Shown one piece after another: positions 24,572 through 33,324 of a stretch of DNA of 64,000 nt. Under the pieces are notes generated by a model. The model ran no database searches, was not told the DNA's origin, and worked only from the letters and a program-made list of their open reading frames with translations. Position numbers and translations under genes: made by a program. Source of the stretch: Humisphaera borealis. Lineage in GTDB: Bacteria; Planctomycetota; Phycisphaerae; Tepidisphaerales; Tepidisphaeraceae. The first letter of the stretch is position 1, and every line of letters begins with the position of its first letter. The DNA lies in assembly GCF_015169395.1 (NCBI RefSeq), contig NZ_CP063458.1, positions 2,914,001 through 2,978,000 of the forward strand, in the 5' to 3' direction.

Positions 24572-25957
24572 TCACTCCGCCAACGCCTCCTTCAGCACCT
24601 TCCCCTGCACGTCTTTCATCTCCTGCCCCAAGAGGTGCGCGGCCGTCGGGGCGATGTCGATGTTCTCGATCACGCCGAGCCGGCCGCCCTTCTTGATTCC
24701 CCGGCCCGACGCGACGAACACCGCGTTCATCTCCGGGTTGGTGTTGATGTACCCGTGGTTGCCGATCGTCCACTTGATCGTGTCGGTCTTCACCACCGTT
24801 TCGGCGCCCGTCGCGACATTGCTGAATGCATATCCGTTGTCGGCCAGCAGGATCAGGTCCGGGGCCTGCTTTGACGTCTGCGCCGTCGGCACGCCCATCG
24901 CCGCGAAGTCCTTCGGCTCGACGATCGACGCAATCCCCTCCTGCCCCTTCAGTAGTTCAATCACCTTCGCCCGGTCGGCGGCCGCCGTCTCGGGGTTGTT
25001 CAGGTAAACCATCGCCGACCCCCCTTCTGAGAAGATCTGGGCATGGGCCCGCACCACCGCCGTCGTCGGGGCGACGGTCAGCAAGCCTGCATCGCGAAAA
25101 ATCACGTTCGGCAGCACCAGCTTCCGGGCCGTCGCAAAGCCGTGATCGGCGACGATGAAGATCGTCGTCTTCTGGCGGATGCCCGCCTCATCTAGCGCCG
25201 CCAGCAGATCGCGAATGTTCTGGTCGGCCAGCGCCAGCGCCGTATACCCGGCCGGCGTTTTGGGGCCGTACTTATGGTGGATGCCGTCGGTGTTCAGGAT
25301 GTGGTACGTCATGAAGTGCGGCTTGCGGGCCCGGATCGCCTGGCACGCCGCCGCCGACCAGACCGCGTCCTTCTGCGGGCTGCTCATCGCCATGAACGAC
25401 TTCTGCGTCTCGTCGGGCAGCGCGCCGGCCTTTACCAGTTCCTGCCGCAGGATCGGCGACATCACACCAACCTGGTCGGGAACATCGGGGAAGTTGTCGT
25501 CGATGTTTTCGCTGCCGCGCGTGCAGGGCCAGTTGATCGCCGCCGTGCGATAGCCCAGCGGCTTAAGCAGTTCGTAAATCGTCGGCCCGGTGACCAGTTC
25601 CGCCTGCGTTTTGGCCGGCTCCACCCGCACCGGCCGGCCGGGTTCGCCGCGTGTCAACACGCCGTTAAACAGCACGCCATGCCGATCCGGCCGCACACCG
25701 GTGATCAGCGTCGTGTGGTTCGGCCAGGTGACCGACGGATTCACCGGCCGCATGCCCTCGGCAGTGGTGCCCTCCGCGGCGAGTTTGCGAATCGTCGGGA
25801 TCGGCGACTGCGGGTCGTCCAGCAGGTACGCCGCGAAACCGTCGATGGTGACCACGATCACATGTGCGTCTACCGGCCCGACCGCCGCAGCCGGCGTCGC
25901 GTGGCAAACCCACAACAGTCCGAGAGTCACGATCGCCGCCAGTGCCCATCGATGCAT
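24572..25957 (-). CDS. Exported type I phosphodiesterase/alkaline phosphatase-superfamily protein
   Basis: 461 aa, signal peptide at the N-terminus (HRWALAAIVTLGLLWVCHATPAAA). Metal-binding and nucleophile motifs of the nucleotide pyrophosphatase/phosphodiesterase branch are present: VVTIDGF (Asp), NPSVTWPNHTTLITG (nucleophile Thr in the WPNHTTL box), NTDGIHHKYGP (Asp and His), VADHGF (Asp-His) and GNHGY (His). It should hydrolyse phosphodiester or phosphonate bonds in the periplasm with two metal ions. CGGAGGA stands before the ATG at 25957. A 124-bp gap separates it from the Cys-rich protein gene on the same strand. Confidence 0.88.
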   Translation of the reverse strand: MHRWALAAIVTLGLLWVCHATPAAAVGPVDAHVIVVTIDGFAAYLLDDPQSPIPTIRKLAAEGTTAEGMRPVNPSVTWPNHTTLITGVRPDRHGVLFNGVLTRGEPGRPVRVEPAKTQAELVTGPTIYELLKPLGYRTAAINWPCTRGSENIDDNFPDVPDQVGVMSPILRQELVKAGALPDETQKSFMAMSSPQKDAVWSAAACQAIRARKPHFMTYHILNTDGIHHKYGPKTPAGYTALALADQNIRDLLAALDEAGIRQKTTIFIVADHGFATARKLVLPNVIFRDAGLLTVAPTTAVVRAHAQIFSEGGSAMVYLNNPETAAADRAKVIELLKGQEGIASIVEPKDFAAMGVPTAQTSKQAPDLILLADNGYAFSNVATGAETVVKTDTIKWTIGNHGYINTNPEMNAVFVASGRGIKKGGRLGVIENIDIAPTAAHLLGQEMKDVQGKVLKEALAE

Positions 25958-26091
25958 CACAGGTCCTCCGTCTCGCGCAAAAGAAATCAAGCCCGGCGAC
26001 CCCAGATACAGGCCGGCCGGCGGCCGGGACTATACGGCAGCCGAAGCCTTTTTTGTGGGTTGGTGCGGGCCTACCGCTACCAAAACAATCG

Positions 26092-26189
26092 AAGAGAACG
26101 CGAAGGCGCGAAGCCGCGAAGGAATCGCGAAGGCAACGCACTTTATAAAAGCTCCTCTTCGCGTCGTCTTCGCGCCTTCGCGTTCTCTT
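26092..26189. repeat. Hairpin element made of GCGAAG-type simple repeats
   Basis: Left arm AAGAGAACGCGAAGGCGCG and its complement on the right flank TTTATAAAAGC. It fills the divergent gap (25958-26287) between the phosphodiesterase and the next gene; no other feature was seen there. Confidence 0.75.
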
Positions 26190-26287
26190 TGCTTGCGTCC
26201 CAGCGCGACGCGGCGGCGACGACGCCACAAAATCGATCGCCAGCGCGAACCCGGAAACTTTCCCGGCGTTCGTCCGTCCAATCCGCC

Positions 26288-26956
26288 ATGAAACACGCCA
26301 CCAACGCTCGTATCGTCAAGAAGGTCACCGCCTTCGCGATCGCCGCCGTCGCCAGCCTGTGGATCGGAGCGCTGCCGGCCAATGCCGCCCCCCCCGCCGA
26401 AACCCCCAAGACCGCGACCGGCGTCAAAACCACCCAGGTGACCGACACCCGCACCCTGCTCGAACGCCACAAGCAGGACAAGGCGTTGCCCGAGGGCCTG
26501 CTCATTCGCGTCAGTGCGTGCCTCGGCGCACCCGACGAGAACGCCGGCCCCAATGTTCCCCAGGGGATGAACGAAACCTGGGAGTTCTCGTCCAACGCCG
26601 TCCACCGCATCGACCTCAGCTTCAAGAACGGCGAGCCGGTCTACACTCGGGTCGAATCCCGGCCGTTCGTTTCGAAGGACCTCTGCAAGACACTGCTCGA
26701 CGGCAAGGCGATTGAGATCGGGGCCCGCAAGGGCGAGGGCCCGCAGGCCGGCCTGGTGGGCACCATCTATCGCCGAGGCTCGCGCTCGATCGAAGTCGTC
26801 TGGCAGGGCAAGACGATGCTCGACCTCGGCGAAACCAACGGCCCGATGCTCCATTTCTACCGCGAGACCGACGCCAAGGCGTTCGGAGCGCTCTACGAAG
26901 CCCTGGCCGTCCAGGCCCGCGAAGTGTTCAAGGCCAAGGCCGAACCCGCCAAATAG
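26288..26956 (+). CDS. Secreted hypothetical protein
   Basis: 222 aa, not recognised. The signal peptide is clear (KKVTAFAIAAVASLWIGALPANAA). The mature protein has a helical start (DTRTLLERHKQDKALPEG), then strand-rich sequence (NETWEFSSNAVHRIDLSFKNGEPVYTRVES, RSIEVVWQGKTMLDLG) and a C-terminal helix (AKAFGALYEALAVQAREVFKAKAEP). Monocistronic, between two hairpin-rich gaps. Frame use and signal peptide support a real gene. Confidence 0.65.
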   Translation: MKHATNARIVKKVTAFAIAAVASLWIGALPANAAPPAETPKTATGVKTTQVTDTRTLLERHKQDKALPEGLLIRVSACLGAPDENAGPNVPQGMNETWEFSSNAVHRIDLSFKNGEPVYTRVESRPFVSKDLCKTLLDGKAIEIGARKGEGPQAGLVGTIYRRGSRSIEVVWQGKTMLDLGETNGPMLHFYRETDAKAFGALYEALAVQAREVFKAKAEPAK

Positions 26957-26983
26957 CCGTATGATTCGCGCCACGGGCATTGC

Positions 26984-27042
26984 GGTGGGGCAGACATTCT
27001 TGTCTGCCGCGAGGCACGCAACGCCGGCATTCCTGCGACGCC
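26984..27042 (+). repeat. Dispersed repeat GGTGGGGCAGACATT, copy 1
   Basis: About 55 nt (GGTGGGGCAGACATTCTTGT onwards, with GTCTGCCGCGA and CGCCGGCATTCCTGC) also present at 28634-28691. Contains the small palindrome GGCAGACATTCTTGTCTGCC. Confidence 0.75.
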
Positions 27043-27054
27043 AGCGCCAAGGTT

Positions 27055-27130
27055 GAACGCCGAGACGCCGAGACGCCAAGAACGCATTCGAAGGCAATGC
27101 AACTCTTGGAATCTCGGCGTCTTGGCGTTC
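27055..27130. repeat. Hairpin element made of GACGCC/GAGACGCC simple repeats
   Basis: GAACGCCGAGACGCCGAGAC at the left pairs with CTCGGCGTCTTGGCGTTC at the right. Same design as the hairpins at 26092, 36567, 45018 and 54431 (short tandem repeats within each arm) but a different core unit. Confidence 0.75.
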
Positions 27131-27334
27131 ATCACTTCTGTCGTCGGAGCAGGCCACGGCGTTCACTGAATCAAAGACGGGGAAGAGAACGATGAGCTAC
27201 TCGAGCGATTCATCGGACTTGCAGGCCGCGCCGACCACCGAGAATGGCGATCGACGGCCGGGTGAGCAGGCCCAACGGGCCGTCGTTCTATAGCCCAGAG
27301 CAACGCCCTGGGACAACTGGCCCCCACGCGCTCC

Positions 27335-27384
27335 AGGCCTGAAGGGCCGCGATACACCGTTCGATATCCCGGCCTTTCAGGCCT
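27335..27384. repeat. Hairpin AGGCCTGAAGGGCC...GGCCTTTCAGGCCT
   Basis: Palindrome of the same family as the large inverted repeat at 61008-61205 (shared core GGCCTGAAAGGCCGGGAT); a further family fragment (GCCCAGAGCAACGCCCTGG) lies just upstream at about 27292. Confidence 0.7.
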
Positions 27385-27393
27385 GTTGGTGCC

Positions 27394-27550
27394 GGGTGCC
27401 ATGCCCACGCAACCGATCGACATGCGGGCGGCAGTCCTGGCCTCCCGCGTGGGCATGTCGCGCGTCGCGCGATGAATGCCGAAGACATGCCCACGCGGGA
27501 AATCCGTGCGGACGTTCGAGGATGCCATCAGCGGCGTGGGCATGGCACCC
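27394..27550. repeat. Nested palindrome GGGTGCCATGCCCACGC...GCGTGGGCATGGCACCC
   Basis: The outer arms pair over 17 nt; an inner pair (CCCGCGTGGGCATGTC at about 27446 with GACATGCCCACGCGGG at about 27485) lies inside. With the three repeats before it, the 26957-27632 gap (676 bp) is composed almost entirely of palindromic elements of four families. Confidence 0.78.
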
Positions 27551-27632
27551 ACGAATCTTCCGACATCCCACCCGTCTCGTCTCGAGTCAGATTGCCCACC
27601 GCCGCCGGGTGAACCCTCTTTCGGCCGCACCG

Positions 27633-28487
27633 CTACGCGTCACGAATCAGCGCCTCACGGCGTCTGCGCTCGCGAACCACCAGCAGGAAGATCCCCGGGC
27701 CGAACAGCCAGACCAGCACCGTGCACCCGAAGACCAACGCCGTGTAAGAACCCCGGGCACAGTAGCAGTCGTAGTGGTCGTTCTGCGCCCGATTGGCCGC
27801 CCAGACATGGGCCGGGCCGGCGATCAGCAGTTCCAGGATCGTCCCCGCCAGCAGCCAGCGCGTCACCCGGCCGACGGCCGTCCGGTGATCGCGATCGCGC
27901 ATGAACCGGTAGAAGACAAAACCCCAGATGCCCCAGCAGACGCCCATCCCGCCGATGATGAGTCCCCAGCGCGTTGCCGTGCCGATGTCGGACGGCTGCG
28001 GCGAGCGCGCGCTGTCGAACAGTATCAACGGCTGCCAGACGCCGGCCAGGTCGAGCAGCATCGCCAGCACGCCCACCGTCAGCAGCGTGCCGGCCAGCCC
28101 GGCGGCCGCGCCGGAGATCACCGCCGACCGGCCCTGCCCGTGGGTGTGCAGCGTCAGCCGTCCCCGGGGAAAGAGAAAGAACCACTGCGCCAGCAGCAGC
28201 ACCACCAGGTAGCCGGCGGTTCGGATGCCCATTTGCTGGTGCAACGCCTCGTCCGACTGGTCCACGTCCAGTGGCATGACCGGCGTTCCCACAACCCCCA
28301 GTCCCAGAGACGATTCGATTTCGAAGTAGGGATTCAGCAGCAGTAACACGCCAAACGCAAACACAATCACCGCCGGCACCGCCCAGAAGATCACGCGGGC
28401 GGTCAGCTTCGCCGGCACCCGGCCGGACGACTCGTACCCGAGCAAAGTGGGCGGCGGCGGCGAACCTGGCTCGGTGGATGGGTCCAT
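27633..28487 (-). CDS. Polytopic membrane hypothetical protein
   Basis: 284 aa with seven hydrophobic stretches (for example VIFWAVPAVIVFAFGVLLLL, GYLVVLLLAQWFFLF, AAAGLAGTLLTVGVLAMLLDL, WLLAGTILELLIAGPAHVW, LVFGCTVLVWLFGPGIFLLVV). A loop holds QNDHYDCYCARGSY with a CXC pair. The chosen ATG 28487 begins MDPSTEPGSPPPP; an upstream extension reads through repeat DNA. No recognised family. It ends in a basic cytoplasmic tail (RERRRREALIRDA). Confidence 0.62.
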   Translation of the reverse strand: MDPSTEPGSPPPPTLLGYESSGRVPAKLTARVIFWAVPAVIVFAFGVLLLLNPYFEIESSLGLGVVGTPVMPLDVDQSDEALHQQMGIRTAGYLVVLLLAQWFFLFPRGRLTLHTHGQGRSAVISGAAAGLAGTLLTVGVLAMLLDLAGVWQPLILFDSARSPQPSDIGTATRWGLIIGGMGVCWGIWGFVFYRFMRDRDHRTAVGRVTRWLLAGTILELLIAGPAHVWAANRAQNDHYDCYCARGSYTALVFGCTVLVWLFGPGIFLLVVRERRRREALIRDA

Positions 28488-28633
28488 TCGTGTCGCAGCT
28501 CCAGCGTCGCAACTCCATCGGGCAACCTGCCACCCACTTATACCCGCCACGCGGCACCAGAAGCCAAGTGTCGGAGGATCAGGCATCCGGCGTCGGTCAT
28601 CGGGTGCCATGCCATTCGCCCGGCGGTTTCTCC

Positions 28634-28691
28634 GGTGGGGCAGACATTCCTGTCTGCCGCGATCCCGCGACGCCGGCATTCCTGCCGGCTT
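28634..28691 (+). repeat. Dispersed repeat GGTGGGGCAGACATT, copy 2
   Basis: Matches copy 1 at 26984-27042 over about 55 nt with few changes. It lies in the 28488-28829 gap, which holds nothing else recognisable. Confidence 0.75.
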
Positions 28692-28829
28692 GAGCGGGAT
28701 CGCAACCGAACGACGGCGAGCTCGGCATTCCCGGGCGCGAAGTGCCGTGAGCGTGGACACCCGTGGACTTCTCTCCGGCAAGGCAATCCGGCGTTTGGCC
28801 CACCACATCGCAGCCGCTAAAGTAGCCCC

Positions 28830-29289
28830 ATGCCGACCAAGGGGATCGATCACACCACCTGCCCGAGAGCCCGCGTTGCCCGTTCGCTATGGAGCGAGCC
28901 CGAGCAGCGCTTCGCCGACATCCTCAGGCGGGCGCTCTGGTCCCCTCCTCCGGTACGCCGGGGGAGGGCAAGGGTGGGGGTTCCGTCGATCGAATCTCCC
29001 CTGTGTTGCAAAGTAATACCAACGCCTGCAACCCCCACCCTAACCCTCCCCCGGCGTACCGGAGGAGGGGACCAAACGCCGGCTCTTCTTCTGGCAGGAC
29101 GTCCTCGGCGACAAGCACTTCGACTACGTCGTCTGCACCAAGGGCACGCTCCAGCCGCTGCTGGCGGTCGAGCTGGACGACCCGCGCGTCCGCAGGCGGA
29201 CGACCACCGCCGACGACGTCAAAACCACCGCCGCCCGCAAGGCGGGCTTCCCGCTTTCTCCGCGACGTCCACCTTGACCCCGGAGTTGG
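28830..29289 (+). pseudogene. DUF2726-like pseudogene interrupted by a palindromic element
   Basis: The 5' part reads ARSLWSEPEQRFADILRRAL, the usual start of DUF2726 nuclease-like proteins; the 3' part, in another frame, reads FFWQDVLGDKHFDYVVCTKG and LQPLLAVELDDPRVR with ARKAGFPL, the DUF2726 core and end. Between them sits a 135-bp inverted repeat (28939-29073). At least two frame changes and the missing central segment show the gene is dead. It borders the accessory island. Confidence 0.75.
28939..29073. repeat. Palindromic element GGTCCCCTCCTCCGGTACGC
   Basis: Arms of about 45 nt with roughly three mismatches: left GGTCCCCTCCTCCGGTACGC, right ending GTACCGGAGGAGGGGACC. Inserted in the DUF2726 gene. 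A fragment of the same family (CCCTCCCCCGGAGTACCGG) is in array locus A near 18831. Confidence 0.85.
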
Positions 29290-29432
29290 TGCTTCATGGC
29301 CAAGCGTCTGAGGCCGCAGCAGTCCGTCCGCCTGCAGGATTGGGCATCGTTGATCAGGTTTGGTGACTACTACCAACTTGGGGCCGGGAAACACACCCGG
29401 GTCGAGGGACATCACGCCCTCTAGGGCCGCGC

Positions 29433-30863
29433 TCATTTCAACGTATCCCACTTCGCGATATTCAACGCTTCCGAAATAGACAGGCGTGCAAAGAAGAATG
29501 TATCGCTATTTTCGATCTTTGATCTCTCCCTCCCCGCCTCTACGGCATTACGAAGCTTTTCGACGTCCGCAATTCCAGTAATAGTTGCAAGCTTCTGAAA
29601 ATTTTTGTGCTGCGCTGCTCGAATAAAAAAAGTATGCCCTCGGCTGTAAGACGAGTATATTAGAGTCTGCGGCCACCATCGGACTTCAGGCTTAATAAAC
29701 GTCATGAGAAGAACGACCAATTCGGCCTCCATGATCCTATCAAACGGTAAGTCTCCACGATCGGCCTGTCGCCTAATCAACTCTGCAGCAGGGCTTCGAA
29801 GCTTTGTACCCGGCTCCGCAAGAACGCTGTCAAGCATCTTAGAATAACCATAAAAGACGTCAAAGTTGTCAAACTGCGCAGCTCCATGTTGCTCGTCGAG
29901 TGGGCGAAGATAATGACTGGCGAATACGTCGTGGAGAACTTCAAATGATTGTGCCTTAATCAGTGCGGCGACAATGTATAGAAACGTCTCGTAGACAAAT
30001 ATCGAGTGAGCTTCAAACCAGTGTTCGTTATATGATCGGAGCTCACTCGGCCGCGACTTCAATGCGCGCAACCTTTCGAGACAAAGCAGAAGCGACTCGG
30101 AAAAGTCCCCAGATGGGGAACTGCCCGCTTCCAGCAAGACCCAATCAACAATATGATTGCGCACCGACCGAAGTTTTCCGCAATCCGCCAGAATTAGTTG
30201 CGCCAGGTCGCCTTGGGGCGCTTTCCTGACGCGCAATGAATCAGCATATTCCATACATGAATCTAGAAAGTCTTGCCGGTATAGCTTTAATCCCGGTTTG
30301 GCATGCAGAATAGCCTGCCTAAAATTATGAAATTTGGCAATTGCCGGGCTAGAAGGCGCTTCGGTCTCAGTCAGATATGCCGGCACCTTCCCAATTGCGG
30401 GCTTAACATAGAATGGCTTTCCATATAAAACCCGAACAAGCTGCTCCCAGTTCTCGTTTACGGCCTCAGGTGTCGAGAAGTCAATCCACTTACGAGAGCT
30501 TACAAAGGTAGGAAGGCACGGCTCACCGCTTGGATCCTTCTCGCACACAACTGGAAGGAATTTTGACTGGTCAACTTTCTCATACACTTCCTTAGAAATT
30601 ATTTGGGACTCGGTCCCGACTCCGGATTTTCGTGAGTTCGCTTTCTCTGCGTAAGCTCTGTCGGAAAGAAGTAGTACATGGCTTATTGTAGCGTCAGCAA
30701 CCATCTTCTCCATGAAGGCAAACTTGTCCTGTCCCTCCTTAAAGTCGTAAATATCAAGTACAACATCAACACCATCCGCTATTAGGCGATCTGCCCATTC
30801 CTTCACGGTGGCTTGATGTCCAGGTGACGACCAGCTGTAAGAAAGGAAAACCTTTGGTGTCAT
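29433..30863 (-). CDS. TIR/SEFIR-domain protein, putative defence effector
   Basis: 476 aa. Residues 1-140 form a SEFIR/TIR_2-like domain: KVFLSYSWSSPGHQATVKEW, then DGVDVVLDIYDFKEGQD and HVLLLSDRAYAEKANSRKSG, with GTESQIISKEVYEKV holding the Glu expected for NAD cleavage in active bacterial TIRs. Residues 165-476 are an unrecognised all-helical region that could be sensor or oligomerisation module. The gene is visibly AT-richer than its surroundings and uses AT-ending codons, which points to horizontal transfer. It stands alone on the minus strand between a pseudogene and a decayed nuclease fragment, in an island with an IS element. Defence role is inferred from domain and context. Confidence 0.8.
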   Translation of the reverse strand: MTPKVFLSYSWSSPGHQATVKEWADRLIADGVDVVLDIYDFKEGQDKFAFMEKMVADATISHVLLLSDRAYAEKANSRKSGVGTESQIISKEVYEKVDQSKFLPVVCEKDPSGEPCLPTFVSSRKWIDFSTPEAVNENWEQLVRVLYGKPFYVKPAIGKVPAYLTETEAPSSPAIAKFHNFRQAILHAKPGLKLYRQDFLDSCMEYADSLRVRKAPQGDLAQLILADCGKLRSVRNHIVDWVLLEAGSSPSGDFSESLLLCLERLRALKSRPSELRSYNEHWFEAHSIFVYETFLYIVAALIKAQSFEVLHDVFASHYLRPLDEQHGAAQFDNFDVFYGYSKMLDSVLAEPGTKLRSPAAELIRRQADRGDLPFDRIMEAELVVLLMTFIKPEVRWWPQTLIYSSYSRGHTFFIRAAQHKNFQKLATITGIADVEKLRNAVEAGRERSKIENSDTFFFARLSISEALNIAKWDTLK

Positions 30864-30937
30864 GTGCTCTCCGTTTAATGGATTTATCTCAAATCAGAAA
30901 TCACAACAGATACTCTGGTCGGAGAGTGCTCCGGTAT

Positions 30938-31124
30938 CACACACTCTCAATCTCGAACCGAAACAACAACTCGCGCAACGCATTATCCAACCAATCGATC
31001 TCCGCTTCCGCAGGCTCGATGAGCCTCATCCCGTGCTTGGCGTCGATCGCCTGCATCTTCGAATTACGAGGTCGGTACGGGGGTCGGATTCTCAGCCCGC
31101 GGATTCGAGGTAGGCACCTTTGCC
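30938..31124 (-). pseudogene. Decayed 3' fragment of the downstream nuclease gene
   Basis: 187 bp closely matching 33325-33513, the 3' end of the zinc-ribbon nuclease gene. On the minus strand one frame still reads AIDAKHGMRLIEPAEAEIDW and ends ELLFRFEIESV, like the intact IYAKHGMRLIELGDAEIE and LLRFGIESV, but the earlier part has stops and a shift. It is the remnant of a second nuclease copy or of a duplicated border, in the same orientation as the intact gene. Confidence 0.8.
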
Positions 31125-31622
31125 TGAGCGCTTCAGAACATCAGGATCGCTAACACGGGAATCGCTACCAAAAGGATCACCATCTGCAGGCACCCCGGCG
31201 GTGTTACCGAGTACACCTCGCCGGTGGTCTGATTGGCGACACGAACGACCTTTCCGTTCTTTTGAGATACGCGAAGCCAATCGCCAGATCTCATCTCAAA
31301 GTCGTGCCAGGCGGCATTCGTAAATCGAATCACGTGCTCCGAGCCGGCTTCGTCGTATACGCGAATTGTGAAGTCACGAATGTTCCTCTTGCGGTCACCA
31401 CGCGAGTTTTTCGCGCGGACTCTGACCAGCCAGCTACCAGCTTCTTGTCGCCGTTCTACAGTCGTTTGCGCCGGTGGCGGTGAATAAACAGGTTGGTACT
31501 GTGGAACGGGGGCGGGATACCCGAATACCTGCGTTATTGGTAGCCAATCTTGGAATCCCGGGCCAAACACTGCGGCGGCTGTCGAAACCTGACCGTTAGC
31601 CACAAACACACGGATTTCATTT

Positions 31623-32964
31623 GGTTCTTCTCCCATCTGCGGGGAGTGAAGGATAGGAATAGAGCAACGGCAGCCGCTGCGTATCTTGGAGTTACCAGGC
31701 TTCAAGACGCAGGAGGCTGCCGTTGTCGATCGAAGAACTTACCGCCCTCCTCGGCGGCTGGAAAGGCTATACGCTCGGGACCGTCGGACGCGTCGAACCC
31801 GGCCAGCACGGACCGACCCTTCCGGAAGTTCACCTGGAACTCCATCCCGTCCGCGACCACCCCCGCGTCTGCTCCGGCTGCGGCAAGACCTGTCGCTCGA
31901 TTCATGATACCGCTGAACGCTGGGTCGACGATCTGCCGATTTTCGACGCCATGACCCGGCTGCTGGTGCATCGCGTTCGCGTCGCCTGTCCGGACTGCGG
32001 GCCGAAGGTCGAGAAGCTCGACTGGCTGGAGCCCTACGCCCGCGTGACCACCCGCATGGCCCGCAGCGTCGCGCAGCTCTGCCGGGTGCTGCCGATCAAG
32101 CATGTCGCCGACTACTTCGGGCTGAACTGGAAGACGGTCAAGAAGATCGACAAGGCCTGGCTCACGCGTACGCTCGGACCGGTCGACCTCGACGGCGTGA
32201 CGAAGCTGGCGATGGACGAGTTCGCGATCCAGAAGGGTCATCGCTATGCGACGGTCGTGATCGATCCGAACTGCAAACGCGTGCTTTGGGTGGGCCGCGG
32301 CCGCAGCCGGGAGGAGGTCCGGCCGTTCTTCGAACTGCTCGGCCCCGAGCGTTGCAAACGGATCGTGGCGGTGGCGATGGACATGAACGCCGCGTACGAC
32401 CTGGAGGTGCGGGAACACTGTCCCAACGCCGAGGTGGTGTACGACCTGTTCCACGTCGTCGCCAAGTACGGGCGTGAGGTGGTGGACCGGGTCCGCGTGG
32501 ACGAGGCGAACAAGGTGAAAGACGACAAGCCGGCGCGGAAGGTGATTAAGGGCTCACGCTGGCTGCTGCTGCGAAACGCCGACAACATCGAGAAGGAGCA
32601 GGACCGGATCCGGCTGGCGGAACTGCTCAAGGCCAACCGCAAGCTGGCGGCGGTCTATGTGCTGAAGGACGACCTGAAAGAGCTGTGGTTCTACCGGCAC
32701 GTGGGCTACGCGAAGCAGTTCTGGGATGAGTGGTACGGCAGAGCGATCCGCAGCCGGATCGATCCGCTGAAGCGGTTCGCCGGGAAGCTCAAGGGATACT
32801 TGCCGGGGATCCTGAGTCACTGCCGATTCCCGTTGAACACTAGCGTGCTGGAGGGGATCAACAACAAGATCAAGGTGATCAAGCGGATGGCCTACGGGTA
32901 TCGTGACGACGCCTATTTCTTCCTCAAGATCCGCCAGGCGTTCCCCGGAGTTGGGAGATGAACC
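31623..32964 (+). mobile_element. Complete ISL3-family insertion sequence
   Basis: About 1342 bp with 26-nt terminal inverted repeats that match at 21 positions: left GGTTCTTCTCCCATCTGCGG, right end complement GGTTCATCTCCCAACTCCGG. It is flanked by a perfect 8-bp target duplication TTTCATTT (31615-31622 and 32965-32972), the length expected for ISL3. One transposase gene fills it. The intact repeats and target copies indicate a recent insertion. Confidence 0.93.
31723..32961 (+). CDS. ISL3 family transposase
   Basis: 412-aa DDE transposase. N-terminal zinc-finger-like region CSGCGKTCRSIHD with a second pair VACPDCGPK, then a helix-turn-helix (VADYFGLNWKTVKKIDKAWL). The DDE core begins LAMDEFAIQKGHRYATVV (first Asp), followed by VAVAMDMNAAYDLEVREHCP with VVYDLFHVVAKYG (second Asp region) and the C-terminal Glu in SVLEGINNKIKVIKRMAYGY. 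Length fits ISL3 (about 400-430 aa). The frame is intact, so the element is probably active. Confidence 0.95.
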   Translation: MSIEELTALLGGWKGYTLGTVGRVEPGQHGPTLPEVHLELHPVRDHPRVCSGCGKTCRSIHDTAERWVDDLPIFDAMTRLLVHRVRVACPDCGPKVEKLDWLEPYARVTTRMARSVAQLCRVLPIKHVADYFGLNWKTVKKIDKAWLTRTLGPVDLDGVTKLAMDEFAIQKGHRYATVVIDPNCKRVLWVGRGRSREEVRPFFELLGPERCKRIVAVAMDMNAAYDLEVREHCPNAEVVYDLFHVVAKYGREVVDRVRVDEANKVKDDKPARKVIKGSRWLLLRNADNIEKEQDRIRLAELLKANRKLAAVYVLKDDLKELWFYRHVGYAKQFWDEWYGRAIRSRIDPLKRFAGKLKGYLPGILSHCRFPLNTSVLEGINNKIKVIKRMAYGYRDDAYFFLKIRQAFPGVGR

Positions 32965-33043
32965 TTTCATTTTCGGTGTACGGTCCCCACTGTTGTCCGT
33001 CTACGAACACATGCCAGTCCGACGTCACCCCTTGGTTCGACAT

Positions 33044-33324
33044 AGCGTCTCCCACTTTCGCTTCTACCCGCCGCCGCAGCCTGCTTAATCCTCCCGACTA
33101 TTGCCCTATATATAGGTAGTCTACAACGTGGGTAGCCCTGTGTCATCATTGTGGCGTATTGTCGCCAATCGCAGTGACTGACACACCGCACGCTGCCATG
33201 CTTCTGCGACGCACCGTCCCGATGGTACGCAGTGCGCCGATACCCGAAAGACCACAGTTTTCGCGTCGTTCCATCCATTCGAGTTGCAACCTCGTCGTTA
33301 CCGGCACAACCCACGCGAATGGGC
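33044..33324. other. Intergenic region of the DUF4339/nuclease pair
   Basis: 281 bp, AT-richer than average near 33105-33120 (TATATATAGG on the plus strand), which could be the promoter of the split DUF4339 gene. No ORF supported. Confidence 0.4.

Larger units (their letters stand above)
31133..33043 (-). pseudogene. DUF4339 (GYF_2) gene split by an ISL3 insertion
   Basis: The 5' part starts at ATG 33043 (GGGAG upstream) and reads SDWHVFVDGQQWGPYTENE, the first half of a DUF4339/GYF_2 domain; the 3' part (31133-31622) continues EIRVFVANGQVSTAAAVFGP then GFQDWLPI, the second half. Removing the IS and one 8-bp target copy restores a single 187-codon frame (186 aa) with a middle beta-rich domain (SWLVRVRAKNSRGDRKRNIR, VIRFTNAAWHDFEMRSGDW) and a C-terminal membrane anchor (MVILLVAIPVLAILMF). 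The original protein was a signalling or adaptor-like membrane protein; the present allele is broken. Confidence 0.88.
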
